A DNA stretch of 64,000 nucleotides from Flavobacterium flavigenum (lineage in GTDB: Bacteria; Bacteroidota; Bacteroidia; Flavobacteriales; Flavobacteriaceae), in contig NZ_CP114285.2 in assembly GCF_027111255.2 (NCBI RefSeq), forward strand, positions 4,030,001 through 4,094,000. Direction: 5' to 3'. A model generated the notes under the pieces. It saw only the letters and a program-made list of their open reading frames with translations, had not been told where the DNA came from and made no database searches. This document shows, piece by piece, positions 34,371 to 43,459 of this stretch; positions within the stretch are counted from its first letter, which is position 1; each line of letters starts with the position of its first letter. Made by a program: the position numbers and the translations under genes.

Positions 34371-37300
34371 ATGATGAAACAATCAAATTGCAGAAAAAAG
34401 AAAAGAATGCTTCTCATGCGTTTCTTTCTTACAAGTATTCTCTTTTTTGGCGGATATCTCTATTCAACCGCCCAAAATCAAAAAACACAAGTTACCGGGG
34501 TTATTACCTCAAAGTCAGATAATTTATCCCTTCCTGGTGTATCTGTTATTGATGTAAGTGATTCCAGGAATGGAGTTAATGCAGATTTTGATGGACGTTA
34601 CTCTATAAATGTAAATAGCGGCACCACAACATTACGATTTACTATGATTGGATATAAGCCAGTCGAAATAAAAGTAAATAACAGAACTACAATAAATGTT
34701 GCGATGGATCTGGATGTGTCAAGTTTAGATGAAGTTGTGGTTGTTGGTTATGGTACTCAAAAAAAGAGAAAAGTTACAGGTGCTATAGATCAGGTAAGCA
34801 GCCAGGCTTTTGAAGGAAGACCAAGCGTTAATGCTACTCAGGCGCTGCAGGGAAAAGCTCCAAGTTTAATTATTCAGCAAACTAACTCTGAGCCAGGTGC
34901 GGGCTTAAATATTAATATTAGAGGTATAAGTACGCTGGGGAGTAATGCGCCATTAATAGTAATTGACGGTATTATTGGAGGTGATATTAATGCTTTGAAT
35001 CCTGCTGATATAGAGAGTGTGTCAGTGTTAAAAGATGCTGGTAGTGCTGCCATTTATGGTTCAAGAGCGAATAATGGAGTTGTATTGATTACAACCAAAA
35101 AAGGTAGTAAAGGCAAATCAATGACAGTTCAGTATAGTAGTCTTGTTGGATACAATAATCCATTTTTCTTTACTAAACCTGTGCATGGTTATGAAAATGC
35201 AATGCTGAGAAATGAAGCAGCTTATAATTCTGATGCTGCAGGTGCTGTATTCACTGCAGATCAAATTGCAGAACTTAAAGCGAAAGGGGACACAGAATGG
35301 TTTGCAGAAGAAATTGTAAAACCTGCCCTTCAGCTAAATCAGAGTCTTTCAGTTTCGGGAGGCAGTGAACACTCAACTTATATGGTATCTTTAGGATATC
35401 TGGGTCAGGAAAGCAATTTTGTCGGACCTAAGAAAGGGATGGACCGTTATAATTTCAGAATCAATCTTACCAATGATTTCGGTAAGCTTAAACTGACCTC
35501 TATTTTAGCCTATTCAAAACAAAAAATTACGGATCACTCTTCCAGTACAGGTACTTTGATGGTAGATGCATTCAGGGTTCCGTTGTATTATACTCAAAAA
35601 GATGAAAATGGTAATTATTTGACAAATGATGTATTACAGCAATTTAATTCTTTAGGGATTTTAGAACAGGGAGGTTTTAGAAAATATGATAATGATGATC
35701 TTTTCGGGTCGTTAAATGCAGAATTTAAATTGACAAATTTTCTAAAACTTAAAGGAGTTTTTGGAGGACGTTTGTGGAATGGAAGTATGTACAGCAGAAC
35801 AAAGCAGGTTGATTTTCTTCCTCAGGGAGTTTATGGTGCTGACAGAGATACTAGAGATGAATCCAGAAAAAGCCTTGATCTGAATACGCAATTTATGCTT
35901 GAATTTAATAAATCTTTTGCAGGAGTCCATAACGTTGGTGCTTTGATTGGTGTTTCAAATGAAAATCATTCAGACAGAGGAATTGGTATTTATAAAAAAT
36001 TTACAGATCCTGATTTAGGTACACCTACAAGTGAAACAGTTATTGGTGAGAATTCATATAACTCTAATGCCAGTTCAGGTAAAAATAGTTTAAACTCTCT
36101 TTTAGGCCGTGTAACATACGATTATGATGAAAAATATTTTGCAGAGTTTAGTTTCAGATACGATGGTTCATCAAAATTCAGGGATGATATAAGATGGGGT
36201 TTCTTTCCATCTGCTACAGTAGGTTATGCACTTACAAAAGAAAGCTTTATGGAAAACTATAGAGACAAGGTAGGGAACATTAAATTAAAATCATCTTATG
36301 GAGTTTTAGGAAATCAAAACGTTGGTAATTTCCAATATCAAACAACCTATTTTACTTTCCAGAATGCATATGGGTTTAACAACTCTGGTGTAAGCGGAAC
36401 TGGATATAATTTTTCAAACCCTGATCTACAATGGGAAAGAGCAGCAACTTTCAATGCGGGTATTGAAGCAGATTTCTTTAAAGGAGATTTAAGTTTTTCT
36501 TTTGATTTTTTCGACAAAGTTACATCAGATATACTTCTTCCCCCACAAGTTCCGGGAGTTTATGGTACAGGTCTTCCTGATTTTAATTCAGGTAAGCTAG
36601 GTAACAGAGGATGGGAAATCAGTGCTACTTACAGACATAAAGGAAAAAATTTAAATCAAAGTTTTACAGTAAATATTGGAGATTCTAAAAACAAAGTTCT
36701 CGATTACAATGGTGGAGATGAAAGATTAACAGGTGTAGAAGAGCTTCAGGTTTTGCTACGTGAAGGATTACCTTTTAATTCATACGTAGGTTTAAAAAGA
36801 GATGGGTACTTTCAGAATTGGGAAGAAATCCAGGGAGCAGCTGTTCCGGAAGGATTATCTGTACAGCCAGGTGACAACCGATACGTAGATGCTAATAAAG
36901 ATGGTAAGATTGATGATAATGATAAATTCATTTTTGGGAATCCTTTTCCAAGATACACATTTGGAGCGACCTATACTGCAGATTACAAAAATTTCGATTT
37001 AAGTATTTTTATTCAGGGTGTTGGAAAAAGAACAATGATGATCAGAGGGGAGCTTGTTGAACCATTTCATTATAATTATGGTATGACTATGTACACCCAT
37101 CAGCTGGATTACTGGACACCGCAAAATCCGGATGCACGATATCCGCGTTTAGCAAACAACGGTACACAATCGAACACAAATAACTTTAGAAGAGGTTCAG
37201 ACATGTATCTATACGATGGTGCCTATGCCAGACTTAAAAATGTACAGCTAGGATATTCATTACCTGCAAATACAGCTGAAAAATTAGGTATGAGCCGATT

Positions 37301-37466
37301 CCGTATGTATGTTTCAGGGCAAAACCTGCTTACATTGTCTAAAGTGAAATTTGTTGATCCTGAGCTTTCTGAATTCAATAGTAACATGACACCTTCGGGG
37401 GCTAACAGTGGTAGAGCATATCCAACACAGGCTTATTACGGAATGGGTATTGATATTAGCTTTTAA
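34371..37466 (+). CDS. SusC/RagA-like TonB-dependent receptor of the mannan locus
   Basis: A 1,031-residue outer-membrane transporter. A long basic leader precedes the signal peptide (MRFFLTSILFFGGYLYSTAQ), so an internal Met (residue 11 or 17) may be the real start. A carboxypeptidase-regulatory-like domain spans about 40-115 (VTGVITSKSDNLSLPGVSV). The TonB box is the classical LDEVVVVGYGTQKK. The plug shows ATQALQGKAPSLIIQ, INIRGISTLG, PLIVIDGIIGG and SVLKDAGSAAIYGSRANNGV. It should import mannan oligosaccharides with the SusD encoded 6 bp downstream. Confidence 0.94.
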   Translation: MMKQSNCRKKKRMLLMRFFLTSILFFGGYLYSTAQNQKTQVTGVITSKSDNLSLPGVSVIDVSDSRNGVNADFDGRYSINVNSGTTTLRFTMIGYKPVEIKVNNRTTINVAMDLDVSSLDEVVVVGYGTQKKRKVTGAIDQVSSQAFEGRPSVNATQALQGKAPSLIIQQTNSEPGAGLNINIRGISTLGSNAPLIVIDGIIGGDINALNPADIESVSVLKDAGSAAIYGSRANNGVVLITTKKGSKGKSMTVQYSSLVGYNNPFFFTKPVHGYENAMLRNEAAYNSDAAGAVFTADQIAELKAKGDTEWFAEEIVKPALQLNQSLSVSGGSEHSTYMVSLGYLGQESNFVGPKKGMDRYNFRINLTNDFGKLKLTSILAYSKQKITDHSSSTGTLMVDAFRVPLYYTQKDENGNYLTNDVLQQFNSLGILEQGGFRKYDNDDLFGSLNAEFKLTNFLKLKGVFGGRLWNGSMYSRTKQVDFLPQGVYGADRDTRDESRKSLDLNTQFMLEFNKSFAGVHNVGALIGVSNENHSDRGIGIYKKFTDPDLGTPTSETVIGENSYNSNASSGKNSLNSLLGRVTYDYDEKYFAEFSFRYDGSSKFRDDIRWGFFPSATVGYALTKESFMENYRDKVGNIKLKSSYGVLGNQNVGNFQYQTTYFTFQNAYGFNNSGVSGTGYNFSNPDLQWERAATFNAGIEADFFKGDLSFSFDFFDKVTSDILLPPQVPGVYGTGLPDFNSGKLGNRGWEISATYRHKGKNLNQSFTVNIGDSKNKVLDYNGGDERLTGVEELQVLLREGLPFNSYVGLKRDGYFQNWEEIQGAAVPEGLSVQPGDNRYVDANKDGKIDDNDKFIFGNPFPRYTFGATYTADYKNFDLSIFIQGVGKRTMMIRGELVEPFHYNYGMTMYTHQLDYWTPQNPDARYPRLANNGTQSNTNNFRRGSDMYLYDGAYARLKNVQLGYSLPANTAEKLGMSRFRMYVSGQNLLTLSKVKFVDPELSEFNSNMTPSGANSGRAYPTQAYYGMGIDISF

Positions 37467-37472
37467 AAAAAA

Positions 37473-39092
37473 ATGAAAATGAAAAATATACTTAAACAAA
37501 TAAAATTCATACCGGTTGCATTATTGCTCCTGGTAAGTTGTGAGGACCTTGATCTTGTGCCTGAAAACCAATTTACCGATGCTACTTACTGGACAAGTGT
37601 AGATAAGGCACAGACATTTCTCAATACGGCATATTCGCAAATGCAGAACAGCTCGCGTTTCTTTTACAATGAAGCTTTGTCTGATAATGCTTATAATGGA
37701 AGAGGGGATAATGAAGGAGCTGCATCTATTGGTTCAGGAATTTATGATCCGTCACTGGGGAGACTGAAAAGTGAATGGAACGACAGATATGCAGGAATCA
37801 AAACCTGTAATCTTATAATAGAAAATATTGACCGTGTACCAAATTCTGATCCGGCTGTAATAGCAAGAATGAAGGCAGAGGCACGTTTTCTAAGAGCATT
37901 TCAGCATTTTCAGTTGACAACCTGGTTCGGTGATATTCCGGTTCTTAAAAAAGATCCTTCTCTTCAGGAGGCCAAAACAATAAGACGAACTCTGCATGCG
38001 GAAGTGGTTGAATTTATATTAGATGAGCTTGATGCTGTTATGCCATTATTGCTAAAAAATACGCAATTAACAAATGCCGAAAGAGGAAGGATAACTAGGG
38101 GTGCAGCAGCTGCTTTAAAAGCAAGAGTGTTGTTATACGAAAGCAGATGGGAAGATGTTATCGATACAACAGAAGATTTTATGGCGATGGAATATGGTCA
38201 GTATGGTCTTTTTCCATCTTATGAAGGTTTATTTCAGGCTCAGAACGAATATAACAGTGAAGATATCCTGAGCTTACAATATGTGCCTGTGGACAGAATG
38301 TGGGGAGAATTTTTTGATATGGCACCTATATCTTCCGGGGCAAGATTAAATGCATTGGCTCCAACACAGGAATTGGTGGACAGTTATGTAATGCTTAACG
38401 GAAAAAGAATTAATGAAGTAGGCTCTGGTTATAATGAAAATAACCCATATATTAACAGAGACCCAAGACTTACAGCTACAGTAGTTTATGACCAATATAA
38501 CTGGAAAGAAGGAAATGGAACTTCTCACATAATTAATATCAAGCCTGGGACAGGAGGTCCTGATGAATATGTACTGGGATCATCTGCAACGCCAACAGGT
38601 TATTATATCCGTAAGTATTACGATTCACAGCATTTAACTTCGTTACAGTCCGGATTAAACTTAATGCTTTTTCGCTACGCTGATATATTATTGATGTATG
38701 CTGAGGCTAAAAATGAACTAGGCCAGATGAACAGCACTGTTTGGGATCAGACTATCAAAGCTTTAAGAATGCGTGCAGGTTTCACAGATGCAGCAGCATT
38801 ATCATTCAATAGTTCATTAAATCAGACAGCCCTTCAGGAAATTATAAGAAACGAGCGTCGTACAGAATTTGGTATGGAAGGCTTAAGAATCTTTGATATC
38901 AGAAGATGGAAAATAGCAGAAGATGTATTAAATGGATATGCGCACGGTGCAAAATTCGGACCTTCATCGGTTGATAATGGTTATTTAAGAGTGAACTTAA
39001 GAACTTTTGATCCGGATAAGCATTATTTATGGCCTGTACCAAGAGATGAGCGTTTGATTAACACAAATTTATCTCAAAATCCAAATTGGTAA
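37473..39092 (+). CDS. SusD/RagB-like lipoprotein of the mannan locus
   Basis: A 539-residue surface lipoprotein with lipobox LVSC (Cys23) followed by EDLDLVPENQFTDATYW. The RagB/SusD body is shown by KAEARFLRAFQHFQLTTWFGDIPVL, ADILLMYAEAKNELGQ and the C-terminal IIRNERRTEFGMEGLRIFDI, ending with LWPVPRDERLINTNLSQNP. It binds the glycan on top of the SusC barrel encoded just upstream. Confidence 0.94.
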   Translation: MKMKNILKQIKFIPVALLLLVSCEDLDLVPENQFTDATYWTSVDKAQTFLNTAYSQMQNSSRFFYNEALSDNAYNGRGDNEGAASIGSGIYDPSLGRLKSEWNDRYAGIKTCNLIIENIDRVPNSDPAVIARMKAEARFLRAFQHFQLTTWFGDIPVLKKDPSLQEAKTIRRTLHAEVVEFILDELDAVMPLLLKNTQLTNAERGRITRGAAAALKARVLLYESRWEDVIDTTEDFMAMEYGQYGLFPSYEGLFQAQNEYNSEDILSLQYVPVDRMWGEFFDMAPISSGARLNALAPTQELVDSYVMLNGKRINEVGSGYNENNPYINRDPRLTATVVYDQYNWKEGNGTSHIINIKPGTGGPDEYVLGSSATPTGYYIRKYYDSQHLTSLQSGLNLMLFRYADILLMYAEAKNELGQMNSTVWDQTIKALRMRAGFTDAAALSFNSSLNQTALQEIIRNERRTEFGMEGLRIFDIRRWKIAEDVLNGYAHGAKFGPSSVDNGYLRVNLRTFDPDKHYLWPVPRDERLINTNLSQNPNW

Positions 39093-39119
39093 TTCTAATT
39101 CAACTTAAAAACATATAAA

Positions 39120-40244
39120 ATGAAAAATATATATTCAAAATTAGTATTAATTGTATGTGCAGTATTTATTGTTAGCTGCGAGAATGATGATTCAATGAGT
39201 CACACAAAGGTAAGCGCTGTTAAAACGCTTTATTCACCAGAAAACAACAAATTTTTTGATTTAAATGCGCAGAGCTCTGCAGTATTCGAATGGGAAGGGG
39301 CTAAAGCCGAAGATAACGGAGTAGTGCTTTATGATGTAGTTTTTGACAAGATTGACGGGGATTTTTCTAATCCAGTTTACGTTATGCCTTCTGACGGAAA
39401 AGGATTTCAGCCAAGTTTAAACCTTTCATTTACTGATTTGAACAAAATTGCAAAACTGGCAGGTATAGAATCAGAAACCCTTGGCAAATTAAAATGGATG
39501 GTTTATTCTTCTAAAGGAATCAATGTTGAAAAATCTACCGTTTCAAATGTAATCGAAATACTAACGCCAAGCGGATTCCCTACTCCTGATCAGTTGTTTA
39601 TTACCGGTACAGGTTCTGAAACGGGAGATGTTACAGCTAATGCACAGGCTTTCAAAAAAACAGGTGCTAATACCTTCGAAATATATACGAAACTACAGGC
39701 AGGTAGTTATAAATTCATTACCAGAAAAAATGGTACTCCTGACGTTTTCTATATCAATGATGGAAAATTAAAACAAGATGGTGCTACAACTTATACAGGA
39801 GATAGCAAAGTATATAAAATTGCTGTTGATTTTACTAATGGTTCAACTACTATGACGGAAATCAAAAAAGTAGAGTTATGGTTCCCGCCACTAGGCCAGT
39901 ATCTTTTTGAATATACGTACGCAGGTGGAGGAATCTGGAAAGCTGATAACAAACTTATTGTGTTCAAACAAGAATCATGGGGTAGAGATGAGCGCTATAA
40001 ATTTAAATTTACAGTGGTAAATGGTACTACTACAAGCGAACAATGGTATGGAAGTACAAAAGGGGATAACAACAGACCAGATGCTAACACTCCTGCATCT
40101 TTCTGGTACATGGTTCCTGTAAGCAATGATTTCTGGGCTAACAGTTTCAAGTTTTCAGGTGCAGTAGATAACAAAAATGTAAATGCAGTGATCAACTTTA
40201 GTGCTTCAGTTCCAGCTTACACACACAGTTTTACAATTTTATAA
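39120..40244 (+). CDS. SusE/SusF-like surface glycan-binding lipoprotein
   Basis: A 374-residue lipoprotein (lipobox IVSC, Cys20, followed by ENDDSMS). The N-terminal 120 residues resemble the SusE immunoglobulin-like domain (LYSPENNKFFDLNAQSSAVFEWEGA). Two modules follow, of about 100 residues each (LFITGTGSETGDVTANAQAF; GQYLFEYTYAGGGIWKADNK), that look like SusE/F-type starch-binding-fold domains. It comes 27 bp after susD, the usual SusE place. It probably captures mannan at the cell surface. It has no enzymatic motif. Confidence 0.8.
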   Translation: MKNIYSKLVLIVCAVFIVSCENDDSMSHTKVSAVKTLYSPENNKFFDLNAQSSAVFEWEGAKAEDNGVVLYDVVFDKIDGDFSNPVYVMPSDGKGFQPSLNLSFTDLNKIAKLAGIESETLGKLKWMVYSSKGINVEKSTVSNVIEILTPSGFPTPDQLFITGTGSETGDVTANAQAFKKTGANTFEIYTKLQAGSYKFITRKNGTPDVFYINDGKLKQDGATTYTGDSKVYKIAVDFTNGSTTMTEIKKVELWFPPLGQYLFEYTYAGGGIWKADNKLIVFKQESWGRDERYKFKFTVVNGTTTSEQWYGSTKGDNNRPDANTPASFWYMVPVSNDFWANSFKFSGAVDNKNVNAVINFSASVPAYTHSFTIL

Positions 40245-40254
40245 ATAACTATCA

Positions 40255-40284
40255 CGTCTCTTGAAGAGTGATCTTCAGGAGACG
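40255..40284 (+). terminator. Intercistronic hairpin between the SusE/F-like and GH76 genes
   Basis: CGTCTCTTGAAGA and TCTTCAGGAGACG form a 13-bp stem with one T-G pair and a GTGA loop. The following sequence (CTATTTAAAA) is only weakly T-rich, so it may attenuate or stabilise the upstream mRNA rather than stop transcription fully. Confidence 0.55.
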
Positions 40285-40305
40285 CTATTTAAAATAAATT
40301 ATATC

Positions 40306-41490
40306 ATGAAAAGATTTTTTTCAAAAAGTTATAGTATTCTGTTTTTATCTGTTGTAGGATTGGGTTTAATGACCGTTTCATGCGAAGATGATGCAATTCC
40401 GTTGCGCGATCCTAATAATTCAGGCGGTAATAATTTTGTATACACCTGGGAAAAGACAGCAGATTCTTTGCAGCTTTCTACTTATAACAATTTTTTAGGG
40501 ACTAATGGTACTTTTGTAGAAAACAATACAGGAAAAACCACTTTCCATTATTGGCCTAATGCACATGCACTTGATGTTCTGGTGGATGGTTTTTTAAGAA
40601 CAGGGGATAATAATTATAAAACCAAAATGAAAGCTTTGGTACAGGGAATTAAAGTAAAAAACGGCAATACTTATAATAACGTTTTTAACGATGATATGAT
40701 CTGGCTTGCCCTTTCAAGCCTTCGTGCTTACAGTGCTACACAAGATCAGGAATATAAAGATGTTGCTGATTATTTGTGGGGAAGGATAAAATTAAGCTGG
40801 AGTGACGATGTGTTTGGTGGTGGTATTACCTGGAAACAAGATACACCAAAACAAAAAAATGCAGTATCTAATGCTCCTGCAGCAATCGTAGCAATAAGAC
40901 TTTATGATATTGACAAGAAACCGGAAGATTTAGAATGGGCCAGGAAAATTTATGCATGGCAAAAAGCCAATCTTGTAGATCCTGTTACAGGAGCTGTATG
41001 GGATAATATATCTGAAACAAATAATGTTGTTGTAACCAATAAAGACTGGGTATTTACCTACAATATGGGTACATGGATAGGCATAGGTTTGAGATTGTAT
41101 AAAGCGACAAACGAACAGACTTATCTTAATGATGCTGTAAAAACAGGAAGAAACGTTTTAGTAAATCCAAAAATAGTTTCAGAAGGGATTCTTAAAGATG
41201 AAGGTCAGGGAGACGGCGGATTGTTTAAAGGTATCTTAGTTCGTTATTTTACTGAGCTTGCTGAGCATCAGACTATCAATTCTACAGATAGGGAAAAATT
41301 TGTAAATTTCTTAAAATTTAATGCCCAGATATTTTATAAAAAAGGAATCCGAAGACCAAATATGTTTTCTGGTAACAACTGGAAAGTAGCGCCTGCTGCA
41401 GGTGCAAATACAGATCTTACAACGCAGTTGAGCGGTGTAATGCTTATCGAAGCAGCAGCAAAACTGGATAAAGACGGATATTTTGATTAA
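40306..41490 (+). CDS. GH76 family endo-alpha-1,6-mannanase, lipoprotein
   Basis: A 394-residue protein when started at the ATG at 40306. An in-frame ATG at 40261 lies inside a hairpin and would add residues before a clean lipoprotein signal (MKRFFSKSYSILFLSVVGLG, lipobox TVSC, Cys26). The acids after Cys (EDD) fit surface exposure. GH76 features are HYWPNAHALDVLVDGFLRTG, the paired catalytic aspartates D129-D130 in FNDDMIWLALSSLRAY, GGGITWKQD, and TYNMGTWIGIGLRLY. GH76 enzymes cut the alpha-1,6-mannan backbone of fungal cell-wall mannan. A surface enzyme would generate the oligosaccharides for SusCD. Confidence 0.92.
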   Translation: MKRFFSKSYSILFLSVVGLGLMTVSCEDDAIPLRDPNNSGGNNFVYTWEKTADSLQLSTYNNFLGTNGTFVENNTGKTTFHYWPNAHALDVLVDGFLRTGDNNYKTKMKALVQGIKVKNGNTYNNVFNDDMIWLALSSLRAYSATQDQEYKDVADYLWGRIKLSWSDDVFGGGITWKQDTPKQKNAVSNAPAAIVAIRLYDIDKKPEDLEWARKIYAWQKANLVDPVTGAVWDNISETNNVVVTNKDWVFTYNMGTWIGIGLRLYKATNEQTYLNDAVKTGRNVLVNPKIVSEGILKDEGQGDGGLFKGILVRYFTELAEHQTINSTDREKFVNFLKFNAQIFYKKGIRRPNMFSGNNWKVAPAAGANTDLTTQLSGVMLIEAAAKLDKDGYFD

Positions 41491-41529
41491 ATAAAAAGCG
41501 TTTGTTTTTGTGTTGGTAATTTTTGTAAC

Positions 41530-41560
41530 ACCTGAAGGAAATGAGCAGCCTTCAGGTTTT
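41530..41560 (+). terminator. Terminator-like hairpin after the GH76 gene
   Basis: ACCTGAAGG and CCTTCAGGT form a perfect 9-bp stem, followed by TTTATAATAT. It lies in a 156-bp gap. No clear -7 element follows before the GH2 gene, so it may act as a partial terminator that lowers expression of the distal hydrolases. Confidence 0.65.
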
Positions 41561-41646
41561 ATAATATCTGTCTGACTGAAATCAAAGTTTTAAAAAATAG
41601 TCTCCTTTTAAAAAAAATGCTGAAATTCAAAAAATAAAATATCATA

Positions 41647-43452
41647 ATGAAAAACAAATTAACGATTATACTTTTCTTCTTTGCTGGCTTTGCTTGTATT
41701 GCACAGTGGAAACCACAGGGAGATAAGATAAAAACAAAATGGGCAGAACAGGTGGATCCTAATCATTCATTAACTGAATATCCACGGCCTATAATGGAAA
41801 GAGAGCAGTGGAAAAATCTTAATGGCTTATGGAATTATTCAATTCAGCCGGTGGGACAAGCAGCGCCAAAAGGATATGACGGAAAAATACTCGTTCCTTT
41901 TGCTGTTGAATCGAGCCTTTCGGGAGTGATGAAATCTGTTGGTTCAGAAAAAGAGATTTGGTATGAAACCAGTTTTACTATAGACAGTAATTGGAAAAAT
42001 AAAGATATTTTATTGCATTTTGGAGCAGTAGACTGGAAAACAGAAGTTTGGATGAATAATGTTAAAATAGGAACTCATACCGGTGGTTACACGCCTTTTA
42101 GCTTTAATATTACACCATTTCTCAATGGGAAGTCTCAAAAATTAGTTGTAAAAGTATGGGATCCAACAAGCGACGGAACACAGCCAAGAGGAAAACAAGT
42201 TAAAAATCCGGAATCAATCTGGTACACACCTGTTACCGGAATCTGGCAGACAGTCTGGTTAGAACCGGTAAGCAAAAAACATATTAATAATTTAAGAACA
42301 ACGCCTGATATTGATCGTAATACAATCAATATAGCAGCAGAAACAGAAGGAAGTAATGCCGGAGATCTTGTTGAAATTACAGTTTTTGACGGAACCAAAA
42401 CTATCGCTACAGAAAAGGCAGTTGCAGGTCAGTCTTTAGATATAGTACTTGATAATCCAAAATTATGGTCACCCGATGTACCATTTTTATATGATGTAAA
42501 AGTTAAATTGATTAGCAACGGCAAAATCGTTGATGAGGTAAAAAGCTATTTTGCCATGCGTAAGATTTCTTCAAAAAGAGATAATAATGGCATTGTCAGG
42601 ATGCAGCTTAACAACAAAGATTGTTTTCAGTTTGGACCGCTGGACCAGGGCTGGTGGCCTGACGGATTATACACTGCTCCAACTGATGAAGCATTAAAAT
42701 ACGATATAATCAGAACTAAAGAATTAGGTTTTAACATGATTCGAAAACACGTTAAGGTAGAACCGGCAAGATGGTATACACATTGTGATAAAATGGGTAT
42801 TTTAGTATGGCAGGATATGCCAAGCGGAGACGCAGGCCCAATTTGGCAAATGCACAACTATTTTGACGGAAATGAATTAAAAAGAACTGCACAGTCCGAA
42901 GAAACATACAGAAAAGAATGGCGTGAAATTATGGATCATTTGTATTCATATCCAAGTATTGTCGTTTGGGTGCCATTTAATGAAGCTTGGGGGCAGTTTA
43001 AAACGGTTGAGATTACAGAATGGACTAAAAACTATGATCCAAGCCGACTGGTAAATTCTTCAAGTGGAGGAAATCATTTTCAAACGGGAGATATCTTAGA
43101 TATCCACCATTATCCTGAACCGGAATTAAAATTGTACGATGCACGCAGAATCACGGTTTTGGGAGAATATGGAGGAATAGGTTTTCCGGTAACCGGCCAT
43201 TTGTGGCAAACCGATAAAAACTGGGGTTATACACAGTTTAAGAATACGGAAGAAACTACAGCGAAATACAAAGAATATGCAGACAAGTTAATTCAATTGG
43301 CAAAAGTTGGTTTTTCAGCAGCAGTATATACGCAGACGACTGATGTTGAAGGAGAAGTAAACGGCTTTATGACGTACGATCGTAAAGTTGATAAAATGAA
43401 TTTTTCTGAAGTAAGCAAGATAAACAAAGACGTTATTAATTCTATTAAATGA
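41647..43452 (+). CDS. GH2 family glycoside hydrolase
   Basis: A 601-residue secreted protein with a signal peptide (FFAGFACIAQ). The three GH2 domains can be followed: sugar-binding jelly roll (about 45-205; REQWKNLNGLWNYSI, TEVWMNNVKIGTHTGGYTPF), Ig-like domain (about 206-305) and TIM barrel (about 306-600). The likely acid/base is E446 (VPFNEAWGQ) and the nucleophile E507 (VLGEYGG). GH2 includes beta-galactosidases, beta-mannosidases and beta-glucuronidases, and the sequence alone does not decide. In this locus a beta-mannosidase or beta-galactosidase acting on glycoprotein or mannan decorations is possible. Confidence 0.85.
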   Translation: MKNKLTIILFFFAGFACIAQWKPQGDKIKTKWAEQVDPNHSLTEYPRPIMEREQWKNLNGLWNYSIQPVGQAAPKGYDGKILVPFAVESSLSGVMKSVGSEKEIWYETSFTIDSNWKNKDILLHFGAVDWKTEVWMNNVKIGTHTGGYTPFSFNITPFLNGKSQKLVVKVWDPTSDGTQPRGKQVKNPESIWYTPVTGIWQTVWLEPVSKKHINNLRTTPDIDRNTINIAAETEGSNAGDLVEITVFDGTKTIATEKAVAGQSLDIVLDNPKLWSPDVPFLYDVKVKLISNGKIVDEVKSYFAMRKISSKRDNNGIVRMQLNNKDCFQFGPLDQGWWPDGLYTAPTDEALKYDIIRTKELGFNMIRKHVKVEPARWYTHCDKMGILVWQDMPSGDAGPIWQMHNYFDGNELKRTAQSEETYRKEWREIMDHLYSYPSIVVWVPFNEAWGQFKTVEITEWTKNYDPSRLVNSSSGGNHFQTGDILDIHHYPEPELKLYDARRITVLGEYGGIGFPVTGHLWQTDKNWGYTQFKNTEETTAKYKEYADKLIQLAKVGFSAAVYTQTTDVEGEVNGFMTYDRKVDKMNFSEVSKINKDVINSIK

Positions 43453-43459
43453 TCAGGTT

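Noticed and set aside
40261..40305. Upstream in-frame ATG at 40261 for the GH76 gene
   Set aside because: It lies inside the intercistronic hairpin and adds 15 residues before a clean lipoprotein signal peptide.
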